A stretch of 64,000 nt of DNA from Melampsora larici-populina 98AG31 (GCF_000204055.1 NW_006768770.1:2111692-2175691), one strand, 5' to 3'. Shown: positions 33,375 through 46,005, counted from the stretch's first letter. The notes: a model not told the origin generated them from the letters alone. A program made the numbers and translations.

Positions 33375-33850
33375 ACTATTATAGGTTTTGGTGGACTTTA
33401 TTGGTTAGGTGAATCAACTGTCCCAAATGAATCAAAAATTTTAGACACAAGAAAAAACATCCTAAGTTCATCCCTCAAATTCTCAACATGCAAGAAATTT
33501 GTGCAATTCAATTAACCTTATTCTAAAGGCAAAAAAGACTGTTTACGTAGTCCAGTTGTCATTCAAGAATTCCTTAATACCTCAGCTTGTCCCATCAAAC
33601 TTTTAGAATATTACCTTTGAGTAAGAGACAACTCTTTCATCACTTTGACTAAACTCTATGTTACTGCCAACGGTACTCCACCTTCTTTCTCTTGGTCTAT
33701 TTCCAGATTTTGCATTCATTTTGATGAATCTTTCTCTGGCCACTCCTTACATTCTGGGGAAACCACAGATTTGGTGCAAGCTGGCACTAACATAGATTCT
33801 ATCAAAAGTGCTGGTCGCTGGTCCCCTGAGACCTTTTGAATGCATGTATG
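33375..33850 (+). pseudogene. Tyrosine-recombinase fossil (Crypton/DIRS-like)
   Basis: Translated pieces in shifting frames read GFGGLYWLGESTVPNES (33380-33430), CPIKLLEYYL (33590-33620), LTKLYVTANGTPPSFSWS and FSGHSLHSGETT, LVQAGTNIDSIKSAGRWSPETF (to 33838). These are the blocks of tyrosine recombinases: the first-arginine block (RLGE), the GHSLR box and the GRWSS box before the catalytic Tyr. Both catalytic arginine positions are lost here (WLGE, GHSLH), and stops interrupt the frame, so it is dead. Confidence 0.7.
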
Positions 33851-34272
33851 TGGACATGTTGCCTTACAATTACCTAAGAATCCAAGTCATGTAATCGGGC
33901 ACACTTCTTGTGTGGGCTCCAGAGTTTCAAAATTGAGACTGATTTGTGGTGCAAGTGTGTTTCAATTTGTTTTCAAAGAAAATATAGAAAGGTTTTTGTA
34001 CCTTTATGGCTTTCACCCCTCAGTTGTATATTATGTATTTTTTTCTCGGACCAGTCAACATTTTTCAGACCTTTGTGTTTTCTCAAAGATTTCTACCTTT
34101 TTGGGTCTTTGAGACTGTTTTTTGTTGTTGCTGTTGATGTGAGGATCCCAAAAATAGCCTTGGCTCCTCAGAAACTTGAAAATGAGGGCGCTTACAGTTT
34201 TTGGGCCTCAATCAATACCTGTCAAAGATTACAAAAAGCTTGGGGGTAGCAACCATACAGATCATTCCTGTA
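33851..34272. other. AT-rich interval, no gene
   Basis: May hold the rest of the recombinase-bearing element (accessory region), but nothing recognisable remains. Confidence 0.3.
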
Positions 34273-34745
34273 CAGTTGTCTCTGACATAACCCATCTGTG
34301 CTGTAAGCCATACTCCATCAAAACCCATACAAATTTGGCCATCTGCAGAAAAATTGCAGGAAAAGTGGGTACATAACCCATAACTTTGTAGTACCCCATA
34401 ACCCATAAGGTTTTGGCGGGAAACCAGAGCTCATAACCCATAACCAAGGGGTCATTTGAAAAAAAATGACCGAGGGAGGCTTGAAAAACTTCAAAAATAA
34501 AGATTTACACACAAACTCAAGTAATCAATTTGATTGTAACCTTATTCAACCTTATTTCAATTTCACACACCGCACATCACAAACTCCATTACATTAGGCT
34601 TCCTGCAAAATCTTTGTCATAACCCATATTTTGTCTGCAAATATATAATCATGGCTTTTGAAAGAGATTGAGGTAGCCTATACTCTAGCAAAACCCATAC
34701 TTTTGGGCGACATTTTTTGGGTATGGGTTATGTCAGAGATGACTG
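34273..34745. mobile_element. Tc1/mariner-type MITE with TA target
   Basis: The left end CAGTTGTCTCTGACATAACC and the inverted right end CAGTCATCTCTGACATAACC match over about 24 bases with two differences. TA flanks both ends (34271-34272 and 34746-34747). CAGT termini with a TA target are typical of mariner/pogo-like elements. The interior repeats ATAACCCATA several times. No transposase. Confidence 0.8.
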
Positions 34746-34747
34746 TA

Positions 34748-37012
34748 TGTGCATACATATGCTGTTTGAGGTACCAGCGCTCAGCAGCTGTACATCAACC
34801 TAAAACGGACTGAGCCATCAGATGTAAATGCCAACAAGACCAGTTGCATTCCAAATCAGACTTTCTGGCTGTACAGATAGCTGTTTCCATCAAGTTCTTC
34901 CACTACCAAAAATGTGATATATACTGGATAGAAAAGAAAAGTATTGATGTAGAAAAATGCTGAGAAACCAGGAAGAGATCAAAAAATACAAACAAACTCT
35001 GTCTTCTTCCTGGATCCTGCAGTTGCATTATGATTTTTTTTTATTTTACAAGCAGATAATGGTAAAGATATTGTCACTAGGAGCAAGCTTCTAGACAAGA
35101 GAATAGGTAAGGAGTTATTGTGTTGTTGCCACAACAAACAATGTGTAAGCCTTCATGTTGTTAAGCCTTTAATGTATCTTGCTTACTCCCACCGCTTTGC
35201 TTTCATGAGGATGCACAATTCCCTCATATAAGGATATATAGTGGATGATCACTATCTCATTCCCACTTCTTAAGAATCTCTCCTCAAAGGTTTTTCAATT
35301 GCTATATACTCAACTATTCTCATATCTTATTATTGTAATTCCAGCTCTATGCCCCAATTTTGGCAAAACCCCCACTTTGTGAGTTTAACACAGATCACAT
35401 CAGGAAACCCTCAAATCTATAATGTTGAAAATCATCTGATAACTCCCTGTAACAATACATGCAATTCAACCCATGATACTGAAGACATCATTTTGAATTT
35501 TGCAAACATCAATAACTTTTGCAATTCCAGTTCAAACACCTTGATTTTGAGTTCATTAGAAAGCTGGACTGCTCTTCTACAATGCTCATTATTGTATCAC
35601 AACCGCAGCTAGTCTGAAAAAGATTCTTCATGGCCATATATGCACAACACTAAAAGTGACTGATCAAGTGTGTATATGACAAGATGACACTTTAATTCCC
35701 AAGGAAAGTTTAAAGGGGACCAGTTCTGCTTTCAAATGAAGTAACAACCAAGATGTTTGAAGTAGACCTACCTGATTTTGTGATGGTTATAGACTGGGAG
35801 CAATGCTGACCTTGTCAGCGCAGCATTCTCCTTTTTGAAAATCTGCACTACAAGGCTTCAAAAAAATGTTTGTTTTACAAACCGCAATGCTCCACAGAAT
35901 GAGCCTGCTGCAAGGTGTTGTGTTGCTTACCCGGTGTTGCTCCAGAGTTGTAAGATCCACCAGAGCTCAGAGTAAGATGATTAGAAGGACACCTTGGCCA
36001 TCCCACTGGCATCAAACCCTCTTTGTACAGGTCAACCAACCAAAGTCTTCACTTGGTGAGCCCAGTGAAGACTTTATTATCTGTCTACACTTTTTCTTTT
36101 TAGTGAAGAGTCAGCCCAATAGTTGCTGACCCCTCACAATCAAAGTCAAAGGCTAGCAAATGGTCTCAAATCAAGGTTTGGGCATTTTTTCATTTTGAAT
36201 ATCTACACTTGTTTTAAAAATGCTTGTCAATTTTTGTTTGACAAGATTGAGGATCAGCTGCGACAGTCGAGCAAATTGAGCGGTTGGGGTGCCTTTTCAT
36301 TCAGGAACCTCAAGAGAGCTTATAAAAAGCTCTTCAAACCACGAGTAGTATCCGTGATCAACTCACACGGGTTTATAAGGACCAGGTGCTGGGGGTAGGG
36401 TCAAACAGAACTCACCAATTATCCAAATCACGAATCTCAACACCAGAATCACCACTTACTTCCACTGCCTTGGAACTGTGTTCCCATTGCTGTGAAATTA
36501 CACCGGCGATTTCCGGGAAATTAGAATCACATACTGCATCACCGGAGTTTTTCCGTCGTTGTCAAAAGAGGGGGAGGGAAAGAATAAGAGGTATACATTT
36601 GGGCACGCCAGCGGTATTTGCTACGACGGTTTCAGTCTCACAGAGTACTGAAAGAAAGGGTATATCCCTGGTGAGCCCTGGTAGGGCAAAGTTGAACTTG
36701 AAGTGTTCTTCCGGTTGCTGGCCATGAGGTGTCGTAACTCATGAGAGGTCAGAAGAACTTCTTGAGTGTGTAAGATGCTTATGTGCCACAGTCGCGCTTT
36801 GTAACCGATGGCCTTCCGAGCGAGATGGTCTGCCTTCCCCGGGATAAGCTTTTGGCCGGGGCAAGGGCTACCCGCGCACAAGGACAATGTAGAACCTGAC
36901 GATGACAGAACGTGTGACACGATTTGATGAAGGTCTTCAAGATTCTATCATTTTTTGTCTGGATGATCACTTACCAATTGGAACTCAACTCAGACAAAAG
37001 CCGACCAGGGAA
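34748..37012. other. Interval without a supported gene
   Basis: 34.9-35.1 kb resembles the sequence of the CACTAC-type elements but has no paired end. 35.1-35.35 kb is promoter-like (TATATAGTGG near 35235) and could be a solo LTR, but termini could not be matched. Frames between 35.3 and 36.9 kb are short and unsupported. The last 100 bases probably hold the 5' UTR of the Mpv17 gene; the frame there is open upstream to an earlier ATG at 36901. Confidence 0.35.
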
Positions 37013-38615
37013 ATGCTCAGACTTCTCCTTCGCTATTACGAACGCTCCTTTCGCTCCCATCCTATCCTCACGCTAGCACTGGCGAACGGTATCTGTTCAA
37101 TATGTGGAGATGGTGCTGCTCAGCTTATTCCCATTCTAGTCAGTAATCATTCTCAGATACGAATCTCGTGCCAATCTAACTGATACTTTTTGTGACATAT
37201 TTTAATCTTGCATCTCAACCTGAATGTATCTCTAGACAAGCCAAGAACAACCTGACGTTCAGTTATCCTTTGACTTCTCGCGCCTGTTGCGGTATTTTGT
37301 TTTTGGCCTCAATATGGGCCCGTACGTGATTTCACTTTCTACCGATCGCAACTCTTACCTCCAACTTACCAACTCGGTCGCCTTCTTACACCGCACGGAA
37401 GGGTTTAGAATTGGAGGGAAGTGGAATGAGGTGAGGCAGGAAAAAACTAGGCTTGTCTTGAATATCTGAAATGTGATGGTGCGAGTAATGGGTTGACTCC
37501 ATTCTCGTCGTCGACCTGTGAAGTCTTTTCAGCTACTGACATTATTCCTGTTTTTCTTCCTTCCACTTACTTTGATTTGATCGTAGTTTCTTGACCGTCA
37601 CCTTCAGCCGAAACCTAAGACTATTGAAGCCGGGGAGAAATTGGGAGTAGAGCACGATGTCGAGATGAGTCTGATAGGATCTCCAACTGCTTCTTCATCG
37701 ACTCTTCCTACTCATTCGACCTCCAAACCCACCGGGGGGGCACCCCTTCCCCTTTTAACGATATTCAAGATGGTCTTGGCTGGTCTGTGATCGCTTTTAT
37801 TTGACCGAGGACCAGATATTGAACTGAATTTTTGCTTCCTCATTTGTGCTATCCCATATTTATTCTTGTGCACTTTTGTATCGGAATGGACATTTGATTT
37901 AGATCAGCTCCTGATGTTAGTGCCCTAGCTTGTCTGCCTTCTAGTCCTGTGATCATGTTCCTTGGTCTCATTCTTCATGCTTTCGACCTGTCTTCACAAC
38001 ACCTATATCTGGCGATACTATATTTGCTTCAAATGGGACTTTTCAATTCACAGGGCGCCGTTGACGTTATTGCGTCAGTGAAGTTTTTCATACTTTAAGG
38101 CTGCGGTATAAACCTCTTTTGACTTTCGTGTTCTCTCCCAATTTGTCAATAGTATTTTTGGGCTATATGGCCATCACTGAAGGTGCTGATTTAGTCGAAC
38201 TCCAGAGCCGGATCCAGCGCCTATTTTGGAAACTGTTGATTGTGAATTGGCAGGTTTGGCCAATCATACAGGTAATCTATCAAGCGGTTTTTGTCATTTC
38301 CTGGTGTCGGAAGTTATGGCTAAAGTTGAGTTGCCACTACGTAGGTGATCAATTTTCGATTTATGCCCCTGAGGTTAAGAGTGTAAGTTTTGAAATTGTT
38401 CTCTACCCAAGAAAATCCTCGTCATCACTAGGTGTCTCACAAGGGATAGCATTAGCTCTCGGAATTGCGGTGCCCAAATTCTTATCTTGTAAAGATGCGC
38501 AAACATTGCCCAGCGCGCTTACTGAGATACGACATTTTATGCATCTCTCCTCAGGCCATTCGGAGCGGGCTGTGGAATCATTTGGACAATCTTTCTGAGC
38601 TACGCTTCCGCGTGA
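37013..38615 (+). CDS. Mpv17/PMP22 family inner-membrane channel protein, nine exons
   Basis: Exons 37013-37138, 37236-37321, 37409-37430, 37587-37782, 37903-37915, 38054-38073, 38153-38271, 38345-38382 and 38555-38615 join to 681 bases, 226 residues. Family landmarks appear in order only after splicing: MLRLLLRYYERSFRSHPILT, NGICSICGDGAAQ, DFSRLLRYFVFGLNMGP, KWNEFLDRHL, VLADQLLMAPL, LFLGYMAITEG, WKLLIVNWQVWPIIQ, VINFRFMPLRLRVPFG, GIIWTIFLSY. Four transmembrane helices are expected; the family sits in mitochondrial or peroxisomal membranes and affects metabolite or nucleotide pools. Exons of 13, 20 and 22 bases are unusual but restore ADQLLMAPL and GPIGGKWNE exactly. A Ser/Thr/Pro-rich insert (SPTASSSTLPTHSTS) precedes the third helix. 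The start could be the earlier ATG at 36901. Confidence 0.88.
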
Positions 38616-39479
38616 AATTTTCGTCGATATTCCAATCTTTGTTTCTAGAATCTGTGGAATTGCATATGGTTAGTTTTGATGGTTTGCATGTACAGGCGCT
38701 TGTATTTCAGTTTCATAATTGCAAGACGACGCAAACAACTAAAACACAAGGATCCTGAGAGACATGATCTTTGGGAATCGCGCATGGTGATGGACTCCCG
38801 GGTGCTTGGTCGCTTGGGTTCCTTTTGGTCACCCAGTGTTTTTTCAAAGGGAACCTGCAGGTTGTAAACTTGTCCAAATCTGAAACATAATAGAAAAATG
38901 GGAACCTTACAAAATAGAAAGATGAATGTCAATCTGATGTTGCAGGCACATACTGCATTCCATAGAAGTCATGAGATTTGATAAGCGAGAATCGGGCCCG
39001 TAAATGGCCTTGAGAGGTGTTGATTGGATGTTGCATCAATTTCACGATTTTGTGGATGGTCCATGTCATGGAAGCTTGACTCTTGAGAGGTTCGTCGGTC
39101 ACTGGTGAGGGCCGCCGCATAGTTGGCAGCGGGCAAAGATGATATGGCGAGAACGGGCAAAAGTTGCACCCACATAGGCGAACGCGAACAAAAAGTCAAC
39201 ATGCCTATACCTGAGCGCCCATACCTCTTCTTGTCTCTAGATGGTGCAGCATTCATACGGCCAAGATCTTCAATTGAGCTTGGCGAAAGCTCTTGTCATG
39301 CGCATTATATAGAAGTCATACGCAAGAACGCGTTCAAATGTGAAGAGCTTATCAGAGTAAGGCCGTTTGTTTGATACGAACTCGATCAGTTGCTCTTATA
39401 CACTTCTCGAAGAATATCCAACTTGTCGTGACCGCTACATTGCGCTTGCCCTAAACCAACATTCGAAAACCGCGCTTCC
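38616..39479. other. Intergenic interval
   Basis: No gene, RNA or repeat recognised. It holds the 3' flank of the Mpv17 gene and the promoter of the next gene. Confidence 0.4.
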
Positions 39480-40713
39480 ATGTATGCCCTCAAGACGTCA
39501 ATCATCTTTACGATCGTGACGGCCAAACTCAAAGGACTATCAGCGACTGGAGAGCCCTGCCGCGAAGCGAACAATAAGCTCGATCCCAACACGCACAAGT
39601 TTTTGTCAGATTGTGGTCCTATCGATTTTTGTAATGGCACAACACAGACTTGCGAGTTGAAAGGCTGCCGTGTCGACGAATTTCCTTTTGGTTATGATTC
39701 TGATGACACTCTACCTGAAATGTGCGCAGATGGTAAGACTTGATGGATGACCTTTCATAAGATGATTACAATGCACTAATGGGGGTATCTTTGGGTCTTA
39801 TGTTCTACCAACAGGCTACGTGTGTCCCGACGAAGAAAGTTCTTGTCAGCCATTGATGGCTTTGGGAGGCCCTTGTCAACTCAATCGGGATGGTTAGTCA
39901 TCTCGAATCGCTCCGCAGAACCTCATGCGGTCCCCTTGATCGAGTCAAGAGGTAGAACGTTTAGTTGATCATCGTTCCGCACTTTACTTCCAGATGAATG
40001 CGCGCTGAATCCAGTCTCTCTATCGAATGCTTCAAATATGGTAGTGTGCCTTCACTACACTTGTCAGGCGGCGAACATTTCTTTGGGTCAGGTAGGTTGA
40101 TAAATATTTTAACTAACTGCGTCCGGGGAACGGTGTGGTAGTTTTCCTGACGAAGAGCTGACGACGCGACGTGGGGCATTAAATGTCATATTAGACCTGT
40201 TTAATCGATAACACGGTCTACAGTGGCTTCTTACCAGACGGGTCTTTGTCGTCAGACGTCGTAATGCGCGACAACTGCGACATCGCTCTCTATTGCGATT
40301 CGGAACGGCTGATATGTCAACAGACTGCTGCAATTGGTCAAACGTGCCAAGCTGACTCTCATTGCAACTCATCGAACTGCGTCTTCTCATCAACAACAAC
40401 AAATCAAAGTATGTTGAATCAATCCATCTCGCTCTCCACCTACAAACAGAAGGGCACCTGTGCACCATCTCCAGCTACGCCCTTACAGCTATCGAATTGG
40501 GTTTATGTGTTTGTTGTGGTTGGGATATTATTAGTGATCTTTGGTATTGTCTTCGGACTCCTACAAATTCATAAAGTGGAGAGCAAGTCCAGAATGGAAA
40601 TGCTAAATAAATACTGGGACGAGCAACTAGCGTTCAGAGAAAGTATTATTAATTTACATGCAGCACTGGGCGGTACGGCAAATTCAACTGGACATCGAAA
40701 GAGGCTTGAATGA
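39480..40713 (+). CDS. Secreted-type single-pass membrane protein with Dickkopf-like cysteine-rich domain
   Basis: Exons 39480-39732, 39815-39892, 39994-40091 and 40195-40713 join to 948 bases, 315 residues, all GT-AG. The N-terminus MYALKTSIIFTIVTA is signal-peptide-like. About 20 spaced cysteines follow in blocks that recur in basidiomycete homologues: FLSDCGPIDFCNG, GCRVDEFPFGYD, YVCPDEESSCQPL, CQLNRDDEC, VVCLHYTC, DNCDIALYCDSERLICQQ, CQADSHCNSSNC. A single membrane helix (WVYVFVVVGILLVIFGIVFG) near residue 250 is followed by a charged cytoplasmic tail with NKYWDEQLAF. The extracellular part likely has many disulfides and several N-glycosylation sites. Function in fungi is unknown as far as I know. 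Confidence 0.83.
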
Positions 40714-41755
40714 ATGCCAATGCAATCCACTTCATAGCATCCAAGTCACTAGGAAATCTCTTCAATATACAGTTCTAAATAATGTCAAAAATTGGGATAT
40801 TTAAGCCCTTGCTGTATTGGCACATGGCTTATATGGGACAAAGGATCATTGTTGAGATGGATAGGTCAATTGTTCTACATCTTGTCTCCTACAATTGTCC
40901 ATGTCAATCCTGGCTTGTTGCAATTATCAGGAATTATAATCCTTATTCATAACTCGAAAACCAAATAGTCAAAGTACTTTACAATCGCAGGAATCCTGAG
41001 GAATCAGATCAAGAAAAGATATAAACACTCAGGCCTCACATGGGCGTTTTATTGAGTTACATATTTAGAGATCAGAGTTGACTTCAACTCGAACCAAAGG
41101 ATGCTTTTGTCAAAAGGAACCAAGATGCGGAGGATTCTCAGCATTACTGTGCACTTGATTTGATTGGTTTTTCTTTTCTTCTTCAAATTACATGATTTAC
41201 TCCAGAATCCTTCAAGTAGGCATTCATAGCCGACTGTTTAATGACAGTACTCAAAGGTGCCTTGTGTCTGTCCGTATTGGCCTTGCAGCTCCTTGCAGTC
41301 AACATGGGCGACCTGTTTTAGGATTTATCCAAAAAACCCTGGTTTGTGAATCAGGACAGGCAACGGGGCCGGATTCTTGTCAAATGGTGATTTGGGGGAT
41401 TTACTTTCACAAGCGCATTCAACCACAGTCCTTTCGTTATACTTAGTGGCCATCGAAATTCAAAACACTTCGAATACCAATCAAAAAGAACCAACTCTCT
41501 TGATCTTATAGACAACACAGAAACATCCTTCAGCAAGATCCCCGTATTTTGATACGGTGAAATCTGCGGGAATCATTTTCAACCAATTGTGGACCCGTTG
41601 TTGCGAAAACTGATCCAACATCAGCGTTGGACAACGTCAAGGAAAAACATGATCTCAAGTACATGGTATTCGAAATGTCTTTCAATCGAAATCGAATCTC
41701 ATCTTTGTTCCGCACTTGACTTGTCATCAACCTAGGCACTAGCTCGTCGCAATGT
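40714..41755. other. Intergenic interval
   Basis: Only short random-looking frames. It contains the 3' flank of the cysteine-rich protein gene and the Ssn3 promoter. Confidence 0.4.
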
Positions 41756-43525
41756 ATGCGTCTCTACCGAGCCCGGCGTGATCGTGAGCGAGTTACAATC
41801 CAAGAACAATACGCCATACTCGGATTCATCTCCTCTGGCACTTACGGAAAGGTATACAAAGGACAGCCCAGAGCACTAGTCGATTCACATCTTCCTGGAC
41901 AGAATTCTAGGGAGGCGCGAGGAGATCTGGTAGCGATCAAGAAATTCAAACCAGGTCCGTCTTTCCATATTCACCTTCCTGGATTTCTGGCTGATCCTGT
42001 GTGAACTAGATCGAGAGGGTGAGGTGAATTATACTGGTATTAGCCAAAGTGCTTGCCGTGAAATCATGGTCTGTTGTGAATTGATTCCTGTATCTTACCA
42101 CTTCCCATATTGACCTGCGCCTGGTTTTTTCTCCCACATTTCATTCCAAGCTCAACCGTGAAATCCAGCATGAAAACGTGGCTTCTCTGAAACAGGTTAT
42201 GTTACAAGACAAATCAATCTACCTCGTCTTCGAGTATTGTGAGCATGACTTTCTTGTATGTCTGTTCTACCTCTAATTTCTCTACCATCTCTGTCTGTAT
42301 CGCGTGACTATCAGTTGAATTATACCTTGGAATTTACTTAGCAAATCATCCACCACCACTCTCAATCGCGTAGCAATATACCTGAAAGTACCCTCAAATC
42401 CCTGCTTTGGCAGCTCCTCAATGGTGTTAATTACTTACACGCGAATTGGATCGTACATCGTGACTTAAAGCCCGCCAACATCCTAGTCACTGATCGTGGG
42501 GTGGTAAAGATAGGTGCGTCCAGCAGTACACTGGTGTTTCCAACAGGCATTCTTCTGACTAAGAGCGACCTCAACTTGTATATCCAGGTGATTTGGGCCT
42601 TGCACGTAGCTATCACTCACCTCTACAATCGCTCTACTCGTCCGACAAGGTGGTTGTGACGATTTGGTACCGATCACCAGATCTGTTACTTGGTGCTCGT
42701 CATTATACTCCATCAGTCGATATTTGGTCAGTTGGATGTATCATGGGTGAACTCCTCTACCTTCGTCCGATGTTTAAGGGTGAGGAAGCCAAGCCTGAAC
42801 CGCATTCAAAGAAGGGTGGAAGTGGAGTTCCATTTCAACGAGATCAACTTCATAAAATTTTCGACATCCTCGGTCTAGCTACCAGTTTGGTTCAATTCTT
42901 TGAGTCTTTCCCAGAGTTCACGATTACTGACTTCATATTTTGGCGGCTGACTCATAGAAGAAGAATGGCCCTCTATTGTACATTTGCAAGAATACCCACA
43001 TCTTGCTCGGTTTGAAAAGTAAGAGAAATACAACTGTTTTGCACCGATTGTCTCACTGACCTCCAATACAAAACACTGTCACTTGATTGTTCAAACAGGA
43101 CTACCAACTCACTTCGACATTGGTATAATGCAAGGACGACTTCGTTTAGGTCTTCACCTGCAGCTCAAAACGAAGGCTATGATCTACTGTGCCAACTCCT
43201 TCGATACGACCCATCCAGCCGGATCACAGCTAAAGAATCTCTCACTCATAAATATTTCAGCTTGAGCTTCCCTCCGCTTCCGAGTCTAAATTGCTTTGAT
43301 GGTCAACATGGAGTTGTCTATCCCGTCCGGAGAGTCACACCTGATGACTCAGATCCGAAAATGTCCGTGGCTGGTCCGGCTGCCCCCAGTGGTGGTGGAG
43401 CAGGCTTACTTGGTGCAAAGAGTACATACAATCCTCTCAGTGCTCTACATACAGCTAGCCGACCTGGTACTGCAGGACATGATGGACTACCTGTACGGAG
43501 CTCTAAACGCGCTCGATATGATTGA
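41756..43525 (+). CDS. SSN3: Mediator kinase Ssn3/CDK8
   Basis: Seven exons (41756-41954, 42010-42068, 42151-42255, 42342-42513, 42588-42884, 42958-43018, 43099-43525) join to 1,320 bases, 439 residues. Starts [19 protein letters not shown], then the Gly-loop [21 protein letters not shown], the cyclin C helix [21 protein letters not shown], the catalytic loop HRDLKPANI, the Mg loop GDLGLAR, activation segment [26 protein letters not shown] and [14 protein letters not shown]. The CDK8-specific ending [23 protein letters not shown] and a basic tail SSKRARYD complete it. With cyclin C it forms the Mediator kinase module and phosphorylates RNA polymerase II and transcription factors. An insertion of about 13 residues after VYK is longer than usual. 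An upstream ATG at 41752 is out of frame. Confidence 0.93.
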
Positions 43526-43647
43526 GTCCATGACAATTCTCTTCTGACGACAATCATGCATATACCATCAATGTAAAAACAATTGTAATCTAACCAGTAC
43601 AAGATCTGTGATATAATTTATAATGAGTACCCCACAGTCATCAAAAA

Positions 43648-46005
43648 TCACCTTTTACGCTTGTTTTGGCTAGTGGACTGCTTCTTGAGACTTGCCACTA
43701 GGGCACCCAACCCATCGTCACCGCGATCGTGCGGATCGGTTTTGTCTTTAGTAGAACCTGACGGAGGCTGGCCTCCGGCAGTTCCGGCGCTATCACTCTT
43801 GCGTTCTCTTTGGGATCGTGCAACTTGCAAGAGTTTTGACATGTTTTTGGTTTTCTTGTACCTATGGGAGCCAGAAGTATCAGTGTCATTTAGGGTCAGC
43901 AATCCAATAAAGATGTGACAAGAACGAAGATGAGGTGAACACTCCGCTTACTGAGGATTAGATGGGTCAATAGCAAACTCGTGATCGTTGTAGACCATCG
44001 CAAATCGTTCGTCTGCAGTGTTGATATCGAAATGATCCGCCGGTAAAGCCTCTTGCTCACTGCGCTTCATCTTCTTCAATAATTTGGAACGTCCTTTCAA
44101 CTTTTCAGCCTTGACAATTTGATTGATATCAAAATGAGCTCGAGTAGGATCTGCTTCCTCATTGACATCAAAGAGTAATTCAAGCTCGGCTGCTCCACTC
44201 GTCTTCGTTTTATTGTCGTCGTCTTCGTCATCATTCGTAATCTTGGTCCTGTTCTTTTTCTCTTTGGCACCCTTTTTGGATTTCTTTAGAGGCTTCTCCG
44301 AGTCATCAAGTTGTTGTGAACCGGACTCGTTGTCCCGATCGACGTGAGGCGCGATTACAGAGTCTGATTTGCGCAACTTCTTCGGACGGGTCGATTCAAT
44401 ATTGCTTTCAGAAATTACAGCTTCCTTCTGGCTGAACGCAGGAACGAAAGTGATGTCGAGCTCCTGAGTCTCATTTGCTTTAGATGTCCCTAGATCGCTC
44501 AGCCCAAGAAGATCTCTCAGTTTAGATCGATTAGAGCCTTTTTTCGGTTTGAGGTCAGCTGAGTGTTCAGAAGAATTGTCCTCGTCGCTTGAGGGAGGGG
44601 CTACATATGCTCTGAAGTCTAATTCGTCCAGTTCTTCTCGAGTCATCTTTTGAGTATTGCGCCGCGTGACCTTTGTCCGGTGTGGATCTTCTGCATCCCA
44701 TGTCAGCTTAACTTTGGAGTGTCGTAAAGCCTGGATATTGATCAGGTTCAGTGTACTGGGCTCATCAGCAAAGATTACGAGAGTTACTCACGTCAGTCGC
44801 ATAGTCAACACCTTTATAGTTTGTTGAATCCTCTTTACATTCATCGTGTAAGTCACCTTCCTCGAACACCATGTCTTCGGGAACATAACTGTCAGGATCA
44901 GGAAGAGATTAGTCAACATTTGGTGATGTTGGATGCTCAATGATGAATGTACCTCAAGTCAAAAACGTTGGCGGTTCTCTCAAACTCGGTGCCCTCAATT
45001 TCTTCATAAACATGTGCAGCAGCATCAACAGAGTCAAGTTCGACTACCGCATAAAAGTATCGAAGGCGATTCAATTGGTATCGTCTGAGAGCTTCCTCAT
45101 CAAGCTCAGCACCTTCGTCCTCAAAGGCCAATTCATCGTCTGAGTTCTCATCCTCTGAATTTTCGAGACCAGCCGTAGTACGAGAACCGTCTTTGAATAA
45201 CTCTCGTGGCGGTCCTTCGACGTCTTCCTTACTCATTTGCTCCTTTCCAAATTGACTTTTGAAGATTGAAACTTTGATGACTTGTCCTTTTACTATCACA
45301 TGTGTTTTATCTCCCTTTTCTGATAAATTTGATTCTGAACGTAGAGTAGATCGAGCCGGAGCAGTGAGAGAAAGGAGAGATGAAAAGACTTTGAAAAGAT
45401 CGATTGGCTTGACATGATCCCAATCTAAATTTACAACCGCAATCCTTTTGGTAGGCTTAATTTGGTTTTCAGAATTCTCGGCTTCGGGTAGTTCTTCAAG
45501 TTTTGATTCATCGAGATCAACATAGAAATCAGACTGTTCATCTCCTCGAGTACGCCTTCGTTGGTGAGAAGCTCCACCAAGTTCAAGTTCAAGATCGTCC
45601 TCTTCATCTGACTCTGATTGAGATGATTCGAAATAATTCCTGTCCTGCTCTTCTTCACTACTGTCTTCTTCATCAGAACTCTCAAGTAAAACCTGACCAC
45701 GTGCCAGATCCACAAAGTTGCTTTTCAATTTCGAAACTGGTTTCTTCGATTTTTGCTTGAGACCTAAATTTTGGGGTACAGTTGTTTTGGGATTATCAGA
45801 TATTGAACATCATAGATGGCTTATCGGTTTACTGCTCACCTGATCCACCTGAAGTTGATTGCTTGGATGGTTTGGCAACAGGCTGAAATCGATCATCATC
45901 CAAGGCTTTAGTCTTAGCACGTTTACTGGGCCTTAGGAAACGTGGGTCAGTGTAGAGACTATTGAATCGTGGATCAGTGATGGTACTAGGATCGGATGGT
46001 GGCAT
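43648..46005 (-). CDS. ESF1: Pre-rRNA-processing protein ESF1
   Basis: Five exons (45840-46005, 44953-45763, 44792-44888, 43952-44730, 43648-43861) join in phase to 2,067 bases, 688 residues. N-terminus: DPRFNSLYTDPRFLRPSKR. A Ser/Asp/Glu-rich acidic stretch follows (SSDEEDSSEEEQD). Next is an RNA-recognition-type region (TKRIAVVNLDWDHVKPIDLFKVFSSL, RLRYFYAVVELDSVDAAAHVYEEIEG, GTEFERTANVFDLRYVPEDM). Then come KVKLTWDAEDPHRTK, the conserved ELDELDFRAYVAPPSSDEDN and, at the end, HFDINTADERFAMVYNDHEFAIDPSNPQYKKTK. ESF1 is a nucleolar protein needed for early 18S rRNA cleavages. It ends 122 bp from the Ssn3 stop, tail to tail, and starts 372 bp from UTP4. Confidence 0.93.

Noticed and set aside
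37287..37469. Unspliced frame through the third Mpv17 intron
   Set aside because: It breaks the GPxxGKWNEF motif; splicing at 37322 and 37408 restores it.
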